Shown piece after piece: positions 34,685-42,741 of a DNA stretch of 64,000 nucleotides; positions within the stretch are counted from its first letter, which is position 1, and every line of letters begins with the position of its first letter. Position numbers and translations under genes: made by a program. Below the pieces are notes generated by a model that saw nothing but the letters and a program-made list of their open reading frames with translations, had not been told where the DNA came from and did not search any database. The stretch covers positions 7,502,001 to 7,566,000 of the forward strand of contig NZ_CP046171.1 of assembly GCF_011801125.1 (NCBI RefSeq), given 5' to 3'. This DNA comes from Nocardia brasiliensis (GTDB lineage Bacteria > Actinomycetota > Actinomycetes > Mycobacteriales > Mycobacteriaceae).

Positions 34685-35752
34685 CTAAAGGCCAACAGCG
34701 GTCGGAGCTCCGTGGACGTGGGCGGCGAGGGCGGTGATGATGTGTTGTGCGTCGTGGTGGACTCCGCGCAGGGTGTTGGAGGAGAAGCTGCGTTGGAATT
34801 CCAGGCCGAGGTAGACCAGGCCGGGGTGGGTAGTCGAGATGCCCGTGGAGTGCAGTGGGTAGCCGTCGTGGAGTGCGCCGAGTGGTTCGAGGTAGGCGAG
34901 GTCGGGGCGGTAGCCGGTGGCGAAGATGATCGTGTCAACGGGTTCTCGGGTGCCGTTGGGCCAGGTGATGGTCTCGGTGTCGAGGCTGGTGAACACAGGA
35001 CGGCGGTCGAGGTGGCCGGCGGTGAGGGCGTGTTGGTAAGTGCCGATGTCGAGCACGAGGGTGCCGCCGACGTAGCGGATGAGCCATTCGGGTGGCAGAA
35101 GGTCGAAGCCGGTGGTGACGAGCCAGTGATGGATGTCGCGGCCGTCGCGGTGCTGGGCCAGGAAGTTGATCGGGTGGTGGGTGGCGAGGGTGACGGTGGC
35201 GACCTCGGCGAGCTCGTGCGCGATCTGAACCGCGGAGTTTCCCGCGCCGACGACGATGATGCGTTGCCCGGCATAGGGTTTGGGGTTTCGGTAGTCGGCG
35301 GCATGGAGCAGGGTGCCGGTGTAAGTGTGTTGGCCGGGGAGTTCGGGCATGTGCGGGTTGCCGAACGAGCCTGTGGCAGCGACGATTCCGGCGGTATGCA
35401 GCGTTTCGCCGGTGCTGGTGTGGACGAGGAAGCCGGTGTCGGGGTGGGTTTCGACCCTGGTAACGGCCGTGTTGGTGCGGATGTCGACGTCGAGGGTTGC
35501 GGCGTAGTGGCGGAGGTAGGCGGTGACTTCGTCGCGGCGTGGGTAGTGGTCGGGTTCGGCGGGGAACTCCAGGCCGGGCAGGGCGCTGTGTTGGGCGGGT
35601 GAGAACAGGGTGAGGCTGTCGTAGTAGTGCGGCCAGGAGCCGACGGGTTCGGGACCAGCTTCGAGCACAACCGGGGCGAGCCCGTGGTCGAGGAGGGCGC
35701 GGGTGGCGGCGAGCCCGGATTGGCCTGCGCCGATGACGAGGGCGTCGATCAT
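34685..35752 (-). CDS. arsO: Flavin-dependent monooxygenase of the ars cluster (ArsO-like)
   Basis: A 355-residue FAD/NAD(P)-dependent oxidoreductase. The N-terminal FAD loop is VIGAGQSGLAATRAL, a second nucleotide loop is IIVVGAGNSAVQIAHEL, and IIFATGYRPDLAYL is typical of flavin monooxygenases. Proteins of this kind in ars operons are called ArsO; oxidation of arsenicals is proposed. ATG 35752 overlaps the MFS stop (ATGA), so translation is coupled. It is last of three co-oriented genes diverging from arsR-arsN. The in-frame ORF extends far upstream only because the overlapping MFS gene lacks stops in this frame. Confidence 0.75.
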   Translation of the reverse strand: MIDALVIGAGQSGLAATRALLDHGLAPVVLEAGPEPVGSWPHYYDSLTLFSPAQHSALPGLEFPAEPDHYPRRDEVTAYLRHYAATLDVDIRTNTAVTRVETHPDTGFLVHTSTGETLHTAGIVAATGSFGNPHMPELPGQHTYTGTLLHAADYRNPKPYAGQRIIVVGAGNSAVQIAHELAEVATVTLATHHPINFLAQHRDGRDIHHWLVTTGFDLLPPEWLIRYVGGTLVLDIGTYQHALTAGHLDRRPVFTSLDTETITWPNGTREPVDTIIFATGYRPDLAYLEPLGALHDGYPLHSTGISTTHPGLVYLGLEFQRSFSSNTLRGVHHDAQHIITALAAHVHGAPTAVGL

Positions 35753-36972
35753 GAGCGGTGTTCCTTCGAAGGGGGCGTGGGGATGCTGGCCAGTGAGACC
35801 AGCGCTGCGGCGGCAGCGAGTGCGCCGAGGATGCGGAAGGCGTTCGCGTAGCCGCCGACCGCGGCGGCGAGGGCGGTGGCGGCGAAGGGTGCCATCGCGA
35901 GGCTGATGGTCAGCGGCGCGGACAGCAGTGCGGTGAGGTGGCCGTAGTGGGTGGTGCCCCAGCGGTCGGTGATGGCGGTGGCTTGCAGGAGTGTGAATAC
36001 TCCGCGTGCCATCCCGGCGATGATCGCGACGGTGACCAAAGCTGCTGCGGTGGTGAAGATCCCCAGCAGCATGGTGGTGGCGGCGATGGCGAGCAGAATG
36101 GTCAGGGTGCGGGTGCGCAGGCTGGTGCGGGCGGCGAAGGCGGAGTAGCCCAGGCGGCTGGCGACTTGCCCGGCGCCGCCGAGGCCGAGCGCGACGGCGG
36201 CCAGGCCGACATCGAGTCCACGTTCGGTCAGCAGCGGGACCAGGGTGACGATCGCGGCGAAGGAGGCGAAGCCGGTGACGCTCAACGCGATCGCCAACGC
36301 CACGAACGCCGGACTGCGCGCCGTGCTGCCCGCCGGGGCATGGTGGGCATGGTCGGGTTCGACCTCCGGTGGTGGCCAGGCCAGCTTCAGCCCGAACCAA
36401 TGTGCGGGCACTGTCACCACCGCTAGGACGGTGGCGAGCACGAGATAGGTTGTGTGCCAGTCCAGATGCGTCGACAGAGCGGCGGTCAGGGGTGCGAAGA
36501 CGGTGGAGGCGAATCCGGCGGCGAGGGTGAGCACGGTGAGTGCGCGCACACGGTTGGGGCCGTGCCAGCGGGTCAGGGCGGCGAAGGCAGGTGGGTAGAG
36601 CACCGCGCCCATCGCGACCCCGGCCAGCAGCCAGCCAATGAAAAACCACACCAGCGTGGGGGCGGTCGCCACCACGATCAGCGCGAGCACGGCCAGCAGC
36701 GAACCGGCGCTCATCACGGCGCGTGGTCCGTGGCGGTCCAGCCAGCGCCCTACCGGGATCCCGACCAGCGCGGCGACGAGTTGCCCGGCCGAGAAGGCGG
36801 CGGTGAGGCTGGTGTCGGTCCAGCCGGTGGCGGTGTGGATGTGTCCGAGCAGGACCGGGAAGGCGTAGAACAGGATTCCCCAGCTGGTGATCTCGGTGAC
36901 GCACAGGACCACCAGCACCCGCCGCAACCCCGCCGCAGCGGGTGCCGGTGACACCGAAACAGAGTGCATCAC
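35749..36972 (-). CDS. Major facilitator superfamily transporter of the ars cluster
   Basis: A 407-residue MFS protein with twelve predicted helices. The first half has GILFYAFPVLLGHI and the loop GIPVGRWLDRHGPRAVM (MFS motif A-like); the second half starts after a charged linker with His residues (EVEPDHAHHAPAG). It lies between the FAD oxidoreductase (9 nt upstream) and arsO (4-nt overlap), which argues for efflux of an arsenic species or arsenical product. ArsJ- and ArsK-type MFS pumps are precedents, but I cannot place it in either. GTG 36972 and ATG 36969 are both possible; neither has a clear ribosome site. Confidence 0.78.
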   Translation of the reverse strand: MMHSVSVSPAPAAAGLRRVLVVLCVTEITSWGILFYAFPVLLGHIHTATGWTDTSLTAAFSAGQLVAALVGIPVGRWLDRHGPRAVMSAGSLLAVLALIVVATAPTLVWFFIGWLLAGVAMGAVLYPPAFAALTRWHGPNRVRALTVLTLAAGFASTVFAPLTAALSTHLDWHTTYLVLATVLAVVTVPAHWFGLKLAWPPPEVEPDHAHHAPAGSTARSPAFVALAIALSVTGFASFAAIVTLVPLLTERGLDVGLAAVALGLGGAGQVASRLGYSAFAARTSLRTRTLTILLAIAATTMLLGIFTTAAALVTVAIIAGMARGVFTLLQATAITDRWGTTHYGHLTALLSAPLTISLAMAPFAATALAAAVGGYANAFRILGALAAAAALVSLASIPTPPSKEHRS

Positions 36973-36980
36973 TACAGGGT

Positions 36981-38360
36981 TCAGCGCGCCGGTGCCGCTG
37001 TCAGACCCAAGTCCTGGATCGCGACCGGCGTGGACAACGCCAGCTCCTGCGGTTCAGACGGACTACCGCTACCACAGCAGCCGCCGGTCGCTTGCTCGCT
37101 GGTGGTGTCGAAAACGCCTGCGCCGCCGCAGACTCCGGTCTCGGGCAGTACCAGTTCGACGCGTTCGGCGGCGTCGTGGTCTCCGGCGAGCGCGGCGGCG
37201 ATGGAGCGGACCTGTTCGTAGCCGGTCATCGCTAGGAACGTCGGTGCGCGCCCGTAGCTTTTCATCCCGGCCAAGAACACCCCCGGTTCAGGATGGGACA
37301 GCTCCTTCACTCCGTGTGGGTAGACGGTGCCGCAGGAGTGCACGTTCGGATCGATCAACGACGCCAACTCCACCGGGGCATGCAGGACCGGGTCCAGAGC
37401 GAGGCGGATCTCCGAGAGCCATGACAGGTCTGGGCGGAACCCGGTCAACGCCACCACCCGATCCACATTCTCGAGGCGCTGACCGGTATCGGAGACCAGC
37501 ATCACCGCCTCGTTGTCGGCGGGTTCGATTGCAGCGGTACGGAACCCGGTCACCACGTGCAACAGACCGGCCTCGACCGCGGCCTTGGCCCGCAGTCCGA
37601 GCGCGCCACGTGCGGGCAGTTGGTCGGCGTCTCCGCCGCCGAAGGTGGAGCCGACCTCGCCGCGGCGCACCACCCAGCTCAACCACGTGCCCGGTTCCTG
37701 CTCGGCGAGCCCGGCCAGAGCGACGATCGCGGTCAGCGCCGAGTGGCCGCTACCCGCGATCACCGTGTGCTTCCCGGCATAACGGGCCCGGACCGTGGCG
37801 TCGTCGAGGTCGGGCACCCGGTACTCGATCACCTGTGCCGTGGATTCGCCGAGTGCTGGAAGTCCTTCCCCGCCGAGAGGATTCGGGGTGGTCCAGGTGC
37901 CCGAGGCGTCGATCACCGCACGTGCCAGGACGCGGTCTTGGCTGCCGTCGGCGCGGCGCAGGTGCACCGAGAGCGGTTCGGTGTCTCGCCCGGCGTCCAC
38001 GAGCCGGTCCCGGCCACGTCGCGCCACCCCGGTCACCTCGACCCCGAACTCGACGACATCAGCGCCGAGGGCAGTGGCCAGCGGCGCGAGATAGCCCCGA
38101 ACCCAATCCTGCCCGGTGGGATAGGCGTCCGCGTCAGGTGCAGTCCACCCGGTCGTGTCCAGGAGTCGGCGGGCAGCGGGGGCGATGAGTTCGCCCCAGC
38201 GGGAAAACAACCGCACGTGATTCCATTGCGCGATCGCCGCACCGGCGGAATTTCCGCGTTCGAACACCACCGGGCTCAGTCCGCGTTCACGCAGTTCAGC
38301 AGCGGCGGCCAGGCCGATGGGCCCGGCACCGACCACGACAACGGGCAAGTCGTTCTCCAT
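36981..38360 (-). CDS. FAD-dependent oxidoreductase with cysteine-rich tail (ars cluster)
   Basis: A 459-residue flavoprotein: FAD loop VVVGAGPIGLAAAAEL, QWNHVRLFSRW, a central VIAGSGHSALTAIVAL nucleotide loop and VVALTGFRPDLSWL. The last 45 residues carry CGGAG and GGCCGSGS cysteine motifs that could bind As(III) or transfer thiol reducing equivalents; this tail is unusual for the family. ATG 38360 follows AAAGGA at good spacing. It heads the minus-strand operon facing arsR-arsN, with three ArsR-type palindromes between. A role in arsenite oxidation or arsenical metabolism is inferred. Confidence 0.75.
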   Translation of the reverse strand: MENDLPVVVVGAGPIGLAAAAELRERGLSPVVFERGNSAGAAIAQWNHVRLFSRWGELIAPAARRLLDTTGWTAPDADAYPTGQDWVRGYLAPLATALGADVVEFGVEVTGVARRGRDRLVDAGRDTEPLSVHLRRADGSQDRVLARAVIDASGTWTTPNPLGGEGLPALGESTAQVIEYRVPDLDDATVRARYAGKHTVIAGSGHSALTAIVALAGLAEQEPGTWLSWVVRRGEVGSTFGGGDADQLPARGALGLRAKAAVEAGLLHVVTGFRTAAIEPADNEAVMLVSDTGQRLENVDRVVALTGFRPDLSWLSEIRLALDPVLHAPVELASLIDPNVHSCGTVYPHGVKELSHPEPGVFLAGMKSYGRAPTFLAMTGYEQVRSIAAALAGDHDAAERVELVLPETGVCGGAGVFDTTSEQATGGCCGSGSPSEPQELALSTPVAIQDLGLTAAPAR

Positions 38361-38373
38361 CACAAGTCCTTTC

Positions 38374-38447
38374 ATCGACACTCATCGATCAATGAACGGA
38401 ACTGTATCGACGGATGTCGATGAATGCAACCATCGATGGACGTCGAT
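38374..38447. promoter_or_regulatory. Three ArsR-type operator palindromes between divergent ars genes
   Basis: Sites ATCGAC-N4-ATCGAT (38374-38389), ATCGAC-GGAT-GTCGAT (38406-38421, perfect) and ATCGAT-GGAC-GTCGAT (38432-38447) share the same 16-bp layout. The third overlaps a TATAGT -10 (38447-38452) that stands 6 nt before ATG 38459, so binding would occlude the arsR-arsN promoter; the others cover the promoter region of the divergent operon. Confidence 0.65.
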
Positions 38448-38458
38448 ATAGTGCGGGT

Positions 38459-39313
38459 ATGACTTCGCTGGATATGCCGTTCGTGCGCGATTCGGCCGCC
38501 GACAGGGTCGATGCCCTGTCGGTATCGGACGCGAGCACCTACGCGGGCTGGTTCGCCTGCCTGGCTGACCCGACCCGGGTGCGGCTGCTGCACCAGGTCG
38601 CCACCCGCCCGGCCGGGATCACCGTCGGCGAGCTGGCCGAGCTGGTCGGCATCGGCCAGCCGACCGCCTCCCATCACGTGCGCAAGCTCGCCGAGGTCGG
38701 TTTCGTGCGCGTCCACAAGGACGGCACCTCCACCGTCGTGGTGGTGAACCCCGCCTGCTGCACCGGCCTACCCCACGCCGCCGACGCGGTGATGGGCGTG
38801 CTCACCCCGCTGCCGTGCTGCCCGGACAACCTGCCCGCCGACGTCACCGTGCGCGCGATGACCGAGCGCGACTGGGACGACGTGCGCCGCATCTACGCCG
38901 AAGGCATCGCCACCTTCGCCACCGAAGTCCCCGACCGTGAAACCCTTGACGCACAATGGCTTCCCGACCACCGCTGGGTCGCCGAGATCGACGGCACCCT
39001 CGCCGGATGGGCCGCTTTGAGCCCGGTATCGGCACGCGAATGCTATCGGGGCGTCGCCGAGAACTCTGTCTACGTCGCCGAAGGCATGCGTGGGCGTGGC
39101 GTCGGAAAAGCATTGCTGCACAAGCAAGTCATCGCCGCCGACGAAGCCGGACTGTGGACGTTGCAGACCTCGATCTTCCCCGAGAACCGCGCCAGCATCG
39201 CCCTGCACCACTCCGCGGGCTACCGCACCGTCGGCCTGCGCGACCGCATCGCCCAACGCGACGGAGTATGGCGCGACACCGTGCTCCTGGAACGCCGCAG
39301 CCCGGTCAACTGA
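38459..39313 (+). CDS. ArsR-type repressor fused to a GNAT acetyltransferase (ArsN-like)
   Basis: A 284-residue two-domain protein. Residues 25-125 are an ArsR winged helix (WFACLADPTRVRLLHQV; GIGQPTASHHVRKLAEVGFVRV). Residues 129-284 are an ArsN/phosphinothricin-type N-acetyltransferase (VRAMTERDWDDVRRIYAEGIATF, GMRGRGVGKALLHKQ, HHSAGYRTVGLRDR). Vicinal cysteine pairs at 100-101 and 120-121 sit where arsenic could bind the repressor. ArsN enzymes acetylate organoarsenical antibiotics such as arsinothricin, so one protein may sense arsenic and detoxify. ATG 38459 fits a leaderless start. The operator array lies directly upstream. Confidence 0.85.
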   Translation: MTSLDMPFVRDSAADRVDALSVSDASTYAGWFACLADPTRVRLLHQVATRPAGITVGELAELVGIGQPTASHHVRKLAEVGFVRVHKDGTSTVVVVNPACCTGLPHAADAVMGVLTPLPCCPDNLPADVTVRAMTERDWDDVRRIYAEGIATFATEVPDRETLDAQWLPDHRWVAEIDGTLAGWAALSPVSARECYRGVAENSVYVAEGMRGRGVGKALLHKQVIAADEAGLWTLQTSIFPENRASIALHHSAGYRTVGLRDRIAQRDGVWRDTVLLERRSPVN

Positions 39314-39327
39314 TCAGCCCCCGCGTT

Positions 39328-40713
39328 TCAATCGCCTGACTCGGTCGATCGAGGCGGAGGTATGTGCACGGTCGCGACGCACAGGTGCACCCGCCGGTCG
39401 CCGACGGTGTACTCGAATATCGGCCACTCGCTCGGTCCTGGTTCTTCACCGACGAAACCAGTCACCTCGCGTAATGCTGTCAGTCGCCGTTCGATCGGTG
39501 TCCGGCAGTCTTTCTGGTTCATCAGCAGTAGCAACACCGCAGCGGTGTCGTGGCTGTTGAGGTATCCGAACAGTTGAGGATCGACTGCCTCGCGTACGAC
39601 TGCGTCTCCGTTGGCCCATTTCGTTTCGCAGATGAAGACTTTCGTCGGCCCCGTGCCTGCGGCGAGGGTGTCGGCGTGGATGAAGATGTCGGACTTGCCT
39701 TCTCGGCTGTAGACCTCGCGTTGGGCGCCAGGCAACGTCGCGTTGAGAGTCGCGGCGAGTAAGTCGCTGACACGATCTTCTTTCAACCCGTGATACGCCC
39801 CTGGATACCGTTCGATCGCATCGGCCCACACCCGGATCACCCGCTGGACATCATCGAAGGTGGCAGGATCCAGCCGCGCACGGGTAGCAAGACGGAATGT
39901 GTCGCCGGTGGGCGCCGGAGCCTCAGTCGATGATTTAGGTTCCTGCACGGCAGGCTGCACCGCAGCCAAGGCAGGTTCTCGTACGCGCCAGGCTTGCGGG
40001 AAACGCAACCCTGCGGTGACTGCGGTGCGGGTCTGCAACTCGACGCGGCGCGGGCCGATGAGAGCCTGGAATTCCTGTGGTGCAACGACATCGAAGAAGT
40101 CATTGGTCTGCGCCGCGATCCGTGCAACAAATTCTTGGGCCAGGGCCATGCGTTGGTCGAATGTCGACTGCAGATCTCGCTGGCCTGTCTCGACCTCGCG
40201 CTCCTCCTCTTGTGACAACTCTACGAAGGTGTAGAGCGCCCACTGCCAGGTGGATGGGACCGCGCAGACCAGCAGCCACATTTCCTGCGCGGTGGTCAGC
40301 CGATACCGAACCTCGTGGCTCGACAGACCCACCGACTCGGCCTCGGCAACTTCGGCAGCATCGACCGGTTCCAGCTCGCCATCTGCGGCGTCGGGCCAGC
40401 ACTCGAGCAATGAATGGTCACCGTCGACCTGGATAGCGATGTAGTGGCGATGCACATTCACGGCGTTCTTCGAGTTCGGGACTGGGCGCCCGCGAGTATC
40501 GGGATCAACCCAAGCCCGCACACCTCCCAGTGACGGCATCGTCGGACGAAGCCCTTCCAGCTCAGCGGAGAACTCGCTTTCGAAACGCTCCAGCTCCTCG
40601 ACGGTGTTGATCGCAAAGAAGCGCGTTCTCAGCCCGCTGCGGTCGATGATCTGATTCAACCGCGTCGATAATCGGTGATTCTGCTGGCATGCCGTGTTGA
40701 ACACGTGAGGCAT
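39328..40713 (-). CDS. Unknown protein with PD-(D/E)xK nuclease-like C-terminus
   Basis: A 461-residue protein between arsR-arsN and arsR-acr3. The N-terminal 220 residues are unfamiliar (FNTACQQNHRLSTRLNQIIDRSG, HYIAIQVDGDHSLLE). A Pro/Glu linker (about 255-280) leads to a C-terminal domain with DLLAATLNATL, REGKSDIFI and VFICETKWANGDA: an Asp followed about 20 residues later by E-x-K, the core of PD-(D/E)xK nucleases. It may be a restriction or anti-phage nuclease hitch-hiking in the ars island. ATG 40713 gives MPHVFNTACQQ; GTG 40752 would add 13 residues. It converges on the arsR-arsN gene and diverges from arsR. Confidence 0.65.
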   Translation of the reverse strand: MPHVFNTACQQNHRLSTRLNQIIDRSGLRTRFFAINTVEELERFESEFSAELEGLRPTMPSLGGVRAWVDPDTRGRPVPNSKNAVNVHRHYIAIQVDGDHSLLECWPDAADGELEPVDAAEVAEAESVGLSSHEVRYRLTTAQEMWLLVCAVPSTWQWALYTFVELSQEEEREVETGQRDLQSTFDQRMALAQEFVARIAAQTNDFFDVVAPQEFQALIGPRRVELQTRTAVTAGLRFPQAWRVREPALAAVQPAVQEPKSSTEAPAPTGDTFRLATRARLDPATFDDVQRVIRVWADAIERYPGAYHGLKEDRVSDLLAATLNATLPGAQREVYSREGKSDIFIHADTLAAGTGPTKVFICETKWANGDAVVREAVDPQLFGYLNSHDTAAVLLLLMNQKDCRTPIERRLTALREVTGFVGEEPGPSEWPIFEYTVGDRRVHLCVATVHIPPPRSTESGD

Positions 40714-40797
40714 GGCTCGAGCGTATTCCAAGCAACCGACGGTCACGCCCACTTTGCCTGCGCATGATCGAACCGTAGCCGTTCACCCGATGTTCGC

Positions 40798-40829
40798 TTG
40801 CACTTGACTTCGATAACAGTCAATATCGA
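40798..40829 (+). promoter_or_regulatory. arsR promoter with overlapping ArsR operator
   Basis: TTGCAC (40798-40803) and CAATAT (40821-40826) are spaced by 17 bp. The inverted repeat TCGATA-N8-TATCGA (40810-40829) covers the spacer and -10, and a nested TTGACT-N8-AGTCAA (40804-40823) overlaps it. The -10 ends 6 nt before ATG 40833. This is classic autoregulation of an ars operon. Confidence 0.65.
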
Positions 40830-40832
40830 TGC

Positions 40833-41204
40833 ATGTCGAAGTCAAAGCTGGTGGTGACACCGGTCCAAGCGTGCTCGGCCGCGCCGATTGTGCGCGATCC
40901 CTTGACCGAGCAGACCGCGACCGAGCTGGCGAGTGTGTTCCGCGCGTTGTCGGATCCGGTGCGCCTGCGGTTGTTGAGCTCGATCGCTTCACGGGAAGGC
41001 CAGGAAGCGTGCGTGTGTGAGCTGTCGACGGGGATCGATCTGACCCAGCCGACGATCTCCCACCACCTCAAAGTGCTGCGCGAAGCCGGGCTGCTGATCA
41101 GCGAGCGGCGCGCCTCCTGGGTGTACTACAAGGTGGTTCCCGAAGCGCTGCAACGACTCTCGACTCTGTTGCTGACCGAAAGCGGCGCGGGAGTGAGCGC
41201 GTGA
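40833..41204 (+). CDS. arsR: ArsR-family arsenic-responsive repressor
   Basis: A 123-residue winged-helix metalloregulator (FRALSDPVRLRLLSSIAS; TQPTISHHLKVLREAGLL; WVYYKVVPEAL). Cys60 and Cys62 in EACVCEL are the alpha-3 arsenite-binding pair of classical ArsR; Cys14 could be a third ligand. It should repress arsR-acr3-arsC until arsenite binds. The promoter with a palindrome across the -10 lies directly upstream, and the 3' end overlaps acr3 by 4 nt (GTGA). Confidence 0.92.
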   Translation: MSKSKLVVTPVQACSAAPIVRDPLTEQTATELASVFRALSDPVRLRLLSSIASREGQEACVCELSTGIDLTQPTISHHLKVLREAGLLISERRASWVYYKVVPEALQRLSTLLLTESGAGVSA

Positions 41205-42301
41205 GCGTGGAAACGGCAACCGCGGAGCACAGTGTCGTCGGCAAGCTGTCGACGCTGGACCGGTTCCTGCCGGTGTGGATCGGTGTCGCGATGGCCGCCG
41301 GACTCCTGCTCGGTCGCGTCATTCCCGGCCTCGGGGACGCGGTGAGCGCTGTCGAGATCGACGGCATCTCGCTGCCGATCGCGATCGGGTTGCTGATCAT
41401 GATGTATCCGGTGCTGGCCAAGGTCCGCTACGACCGCCTCGACACCGTCACCGGCGACCGCAAACTGTTGATCGGTTCGCTGTTGTTGAACTGGATCCTC
41501 GGCCCGGCGCTGATGTTCGCCCTGGCATGGCTGCTGCTACCGGATCTACCCGAGTACCGAACCGGGCTGATCATCGTCGGCCTAGCGCGCTGCATCGCGA
41601 TGGTCATCATCTGGAACGACCTGGCCTGTGGCGACCGCGAAGCCGCCGCCGTGCTCGTCGCGTTGAACTCGGTGTTCCAGGTGCTCATGTTCGCCGTCCT
41701 GGGTTGGTTCTACCTCTCGGTGCTGCCCGGCTGGCTCGGCCTGGAACAAACCACCATCGACACCTCACCATGGCAGATCGCGAAATCGGTGCTGATCTTC
41801 CTCGGCATCCCGCTCCTGGCCGGATATCTCACCCGCCGCCTCGGCGAACGCGCCAAAGAACGCACCTGGTACGAGTCGACACTGCTGCCGCGTATCGGGC
41901 CGTGGGCGCTCTATGGGCTGCTGTTCACGATCGTGATTCTGTTTGCGCTGCAAGGCAAACAGATCACCTCCCAACCACTGGACGTGGTGCGTATCGCGAT
42001 CCCGTTGCTGGCCTACTTCGCGATCATGTGGGGTGGTGGCTACCTGTTCGGCGCGCTCGTGGGCCTGGGTTATGAGCGCACCACCACGCTCGCGTTCACC
42101 GCCGCGGGCAACAACTTCGAACTCGCCATCGCCGTCGCCATCGCCACCTACGGCGCCACCTCCGGCCAAGCCCTCGCCGGAGTCGTCGGCCCCCTCATCG
42201 AAGTACCCGTGCTCGTCGGCCTAGTCTACGTCTCCCTCGCCCTGCGTAACCGCTTCCAACCCAACGCCGGACTCGGCAACGTGTCGGAGGCACAGCGGTG
42301 A
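41201..42301 (+). CDS. acr3: Arsenite efflux permease, Acr3 family
   Basis: A 366-residue permease with ten predicted helices. Family landmarks include RFLPVWIGVAMAAGLLLGR, GLARCIAMVIIWNDLACGD with the conserved Cys needed for As(III) transport, and FTAAGNNFELAIAVAIA. It exports arsenite using the membrane potential. GTG 41201 overlaps the arsR stop and its own stop overlaps the next gene by GTGA, so the three are translationally coupled. Confidence 0.93.
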   Translation: MSVETATAEHSVVGKLSTLDRFLPVWIGVAMAAGLLLGRVIPGLGDAVSAVEIDGISLPIAIGLLIMMYPVLAKVRYDRLDTVTGDRKLLIGSLLLNWILGPALMFALAWLLLPDLPEYRTGLIIVGLARCIAMVIIWNDLACGDREAAAVLVALNSVFQVLMFAVLGWFYLSVLPGWLGLEQTTIDTSPWQIAKSVLIFLGIPLLAGYLTRRLGERAKERTWYESTLLPRIGPWALYGLLFTIVILFALQGKQITSQPLDVVRIAIPLLAYFAIMWGGGYLFGALVGLGYERTTTLAFTAAGNNFELAIAVAIATYGATSGQALAGVVGPLIEVPVLVGLVYVSLALRNRFQPNAGLGNVSEAQR

Positions 42302-42726
42302 CTACCACACCCGCGGTGCTGTTCGTCTGCGTCCGCAACAGCGGCAAATCCCAGATGGCGGCCGGACTGATGCGTCACGCCGCCCACGGCCGCGTCGACG
42401 CATACTCCGCGGGCACCGCACCGGGCGAGAACCGCCTCAACGCCTTGTCGGTGCAGTCGCTGGCCGAGATCGGTATCGACATCAGCCTTGAAACTCCGAA
42501 GCCGATCGATCCGCACGTGCTGCGCGCGGTCGATGTGGTCGTCATCCTCGGCCGCGAAGCCCACCTCGACCCGGTGGATGGTGTCCGAGTCATCAACTGG
42601 GACACCGACGAACCCTCCGAACGCGGCATCGACGGCATCGAACGCATGCGCCTGGTCCGCGACGACATCAACACCCGCGTGCAGCACCTGCTCACCGAAC
42701 TCACCGCATCAGCGAACACCCTCTGA
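42298..42726 (+). CDS. ArsC-like low-molecular-weight phosphatase-fold protein with CX5K loop
   Basis: A 142-residue LMW-PTP-fold protein. The phosphate loop reads CVRNSGKSQ, so Lys stands where CX5R enzymes have Arg. ArsC relatives with GKSQ loops exist in actinobacteria and are described as monomeric arsenate reductases. It lacks the second redox Cys seen in the GCGD-C motif of its neighbours; the region reads VVILGREAHLDPV. It is either a divergent arsenate reductase or a non-catalytic partner. GTG 42298 overlaps acr3 by 4 nt. Confidence 0.78.
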   Translation: MTTTPAVLFVCVRNSGKSQMAAGLMRHAAHGRVDAYSAGTAPGENRLNALSVQSLAEIGIDISLETPKPIDPHVLRAVDVVVILGREAHLDPVDGVRVINWDTDEPSERGIDGIERMRLVRDDINTRVQHLLTELTASANTL

Positions 42727-42741
42727 ACAACGGAACACGCC

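Noticed and set aside
34685..36904. 739-codon ORF fusing arsO to upstream sequence
   Set aside because: Upstream half is a shadow of the MFS gene; the ATGA overlap at 35752 marks the true start.
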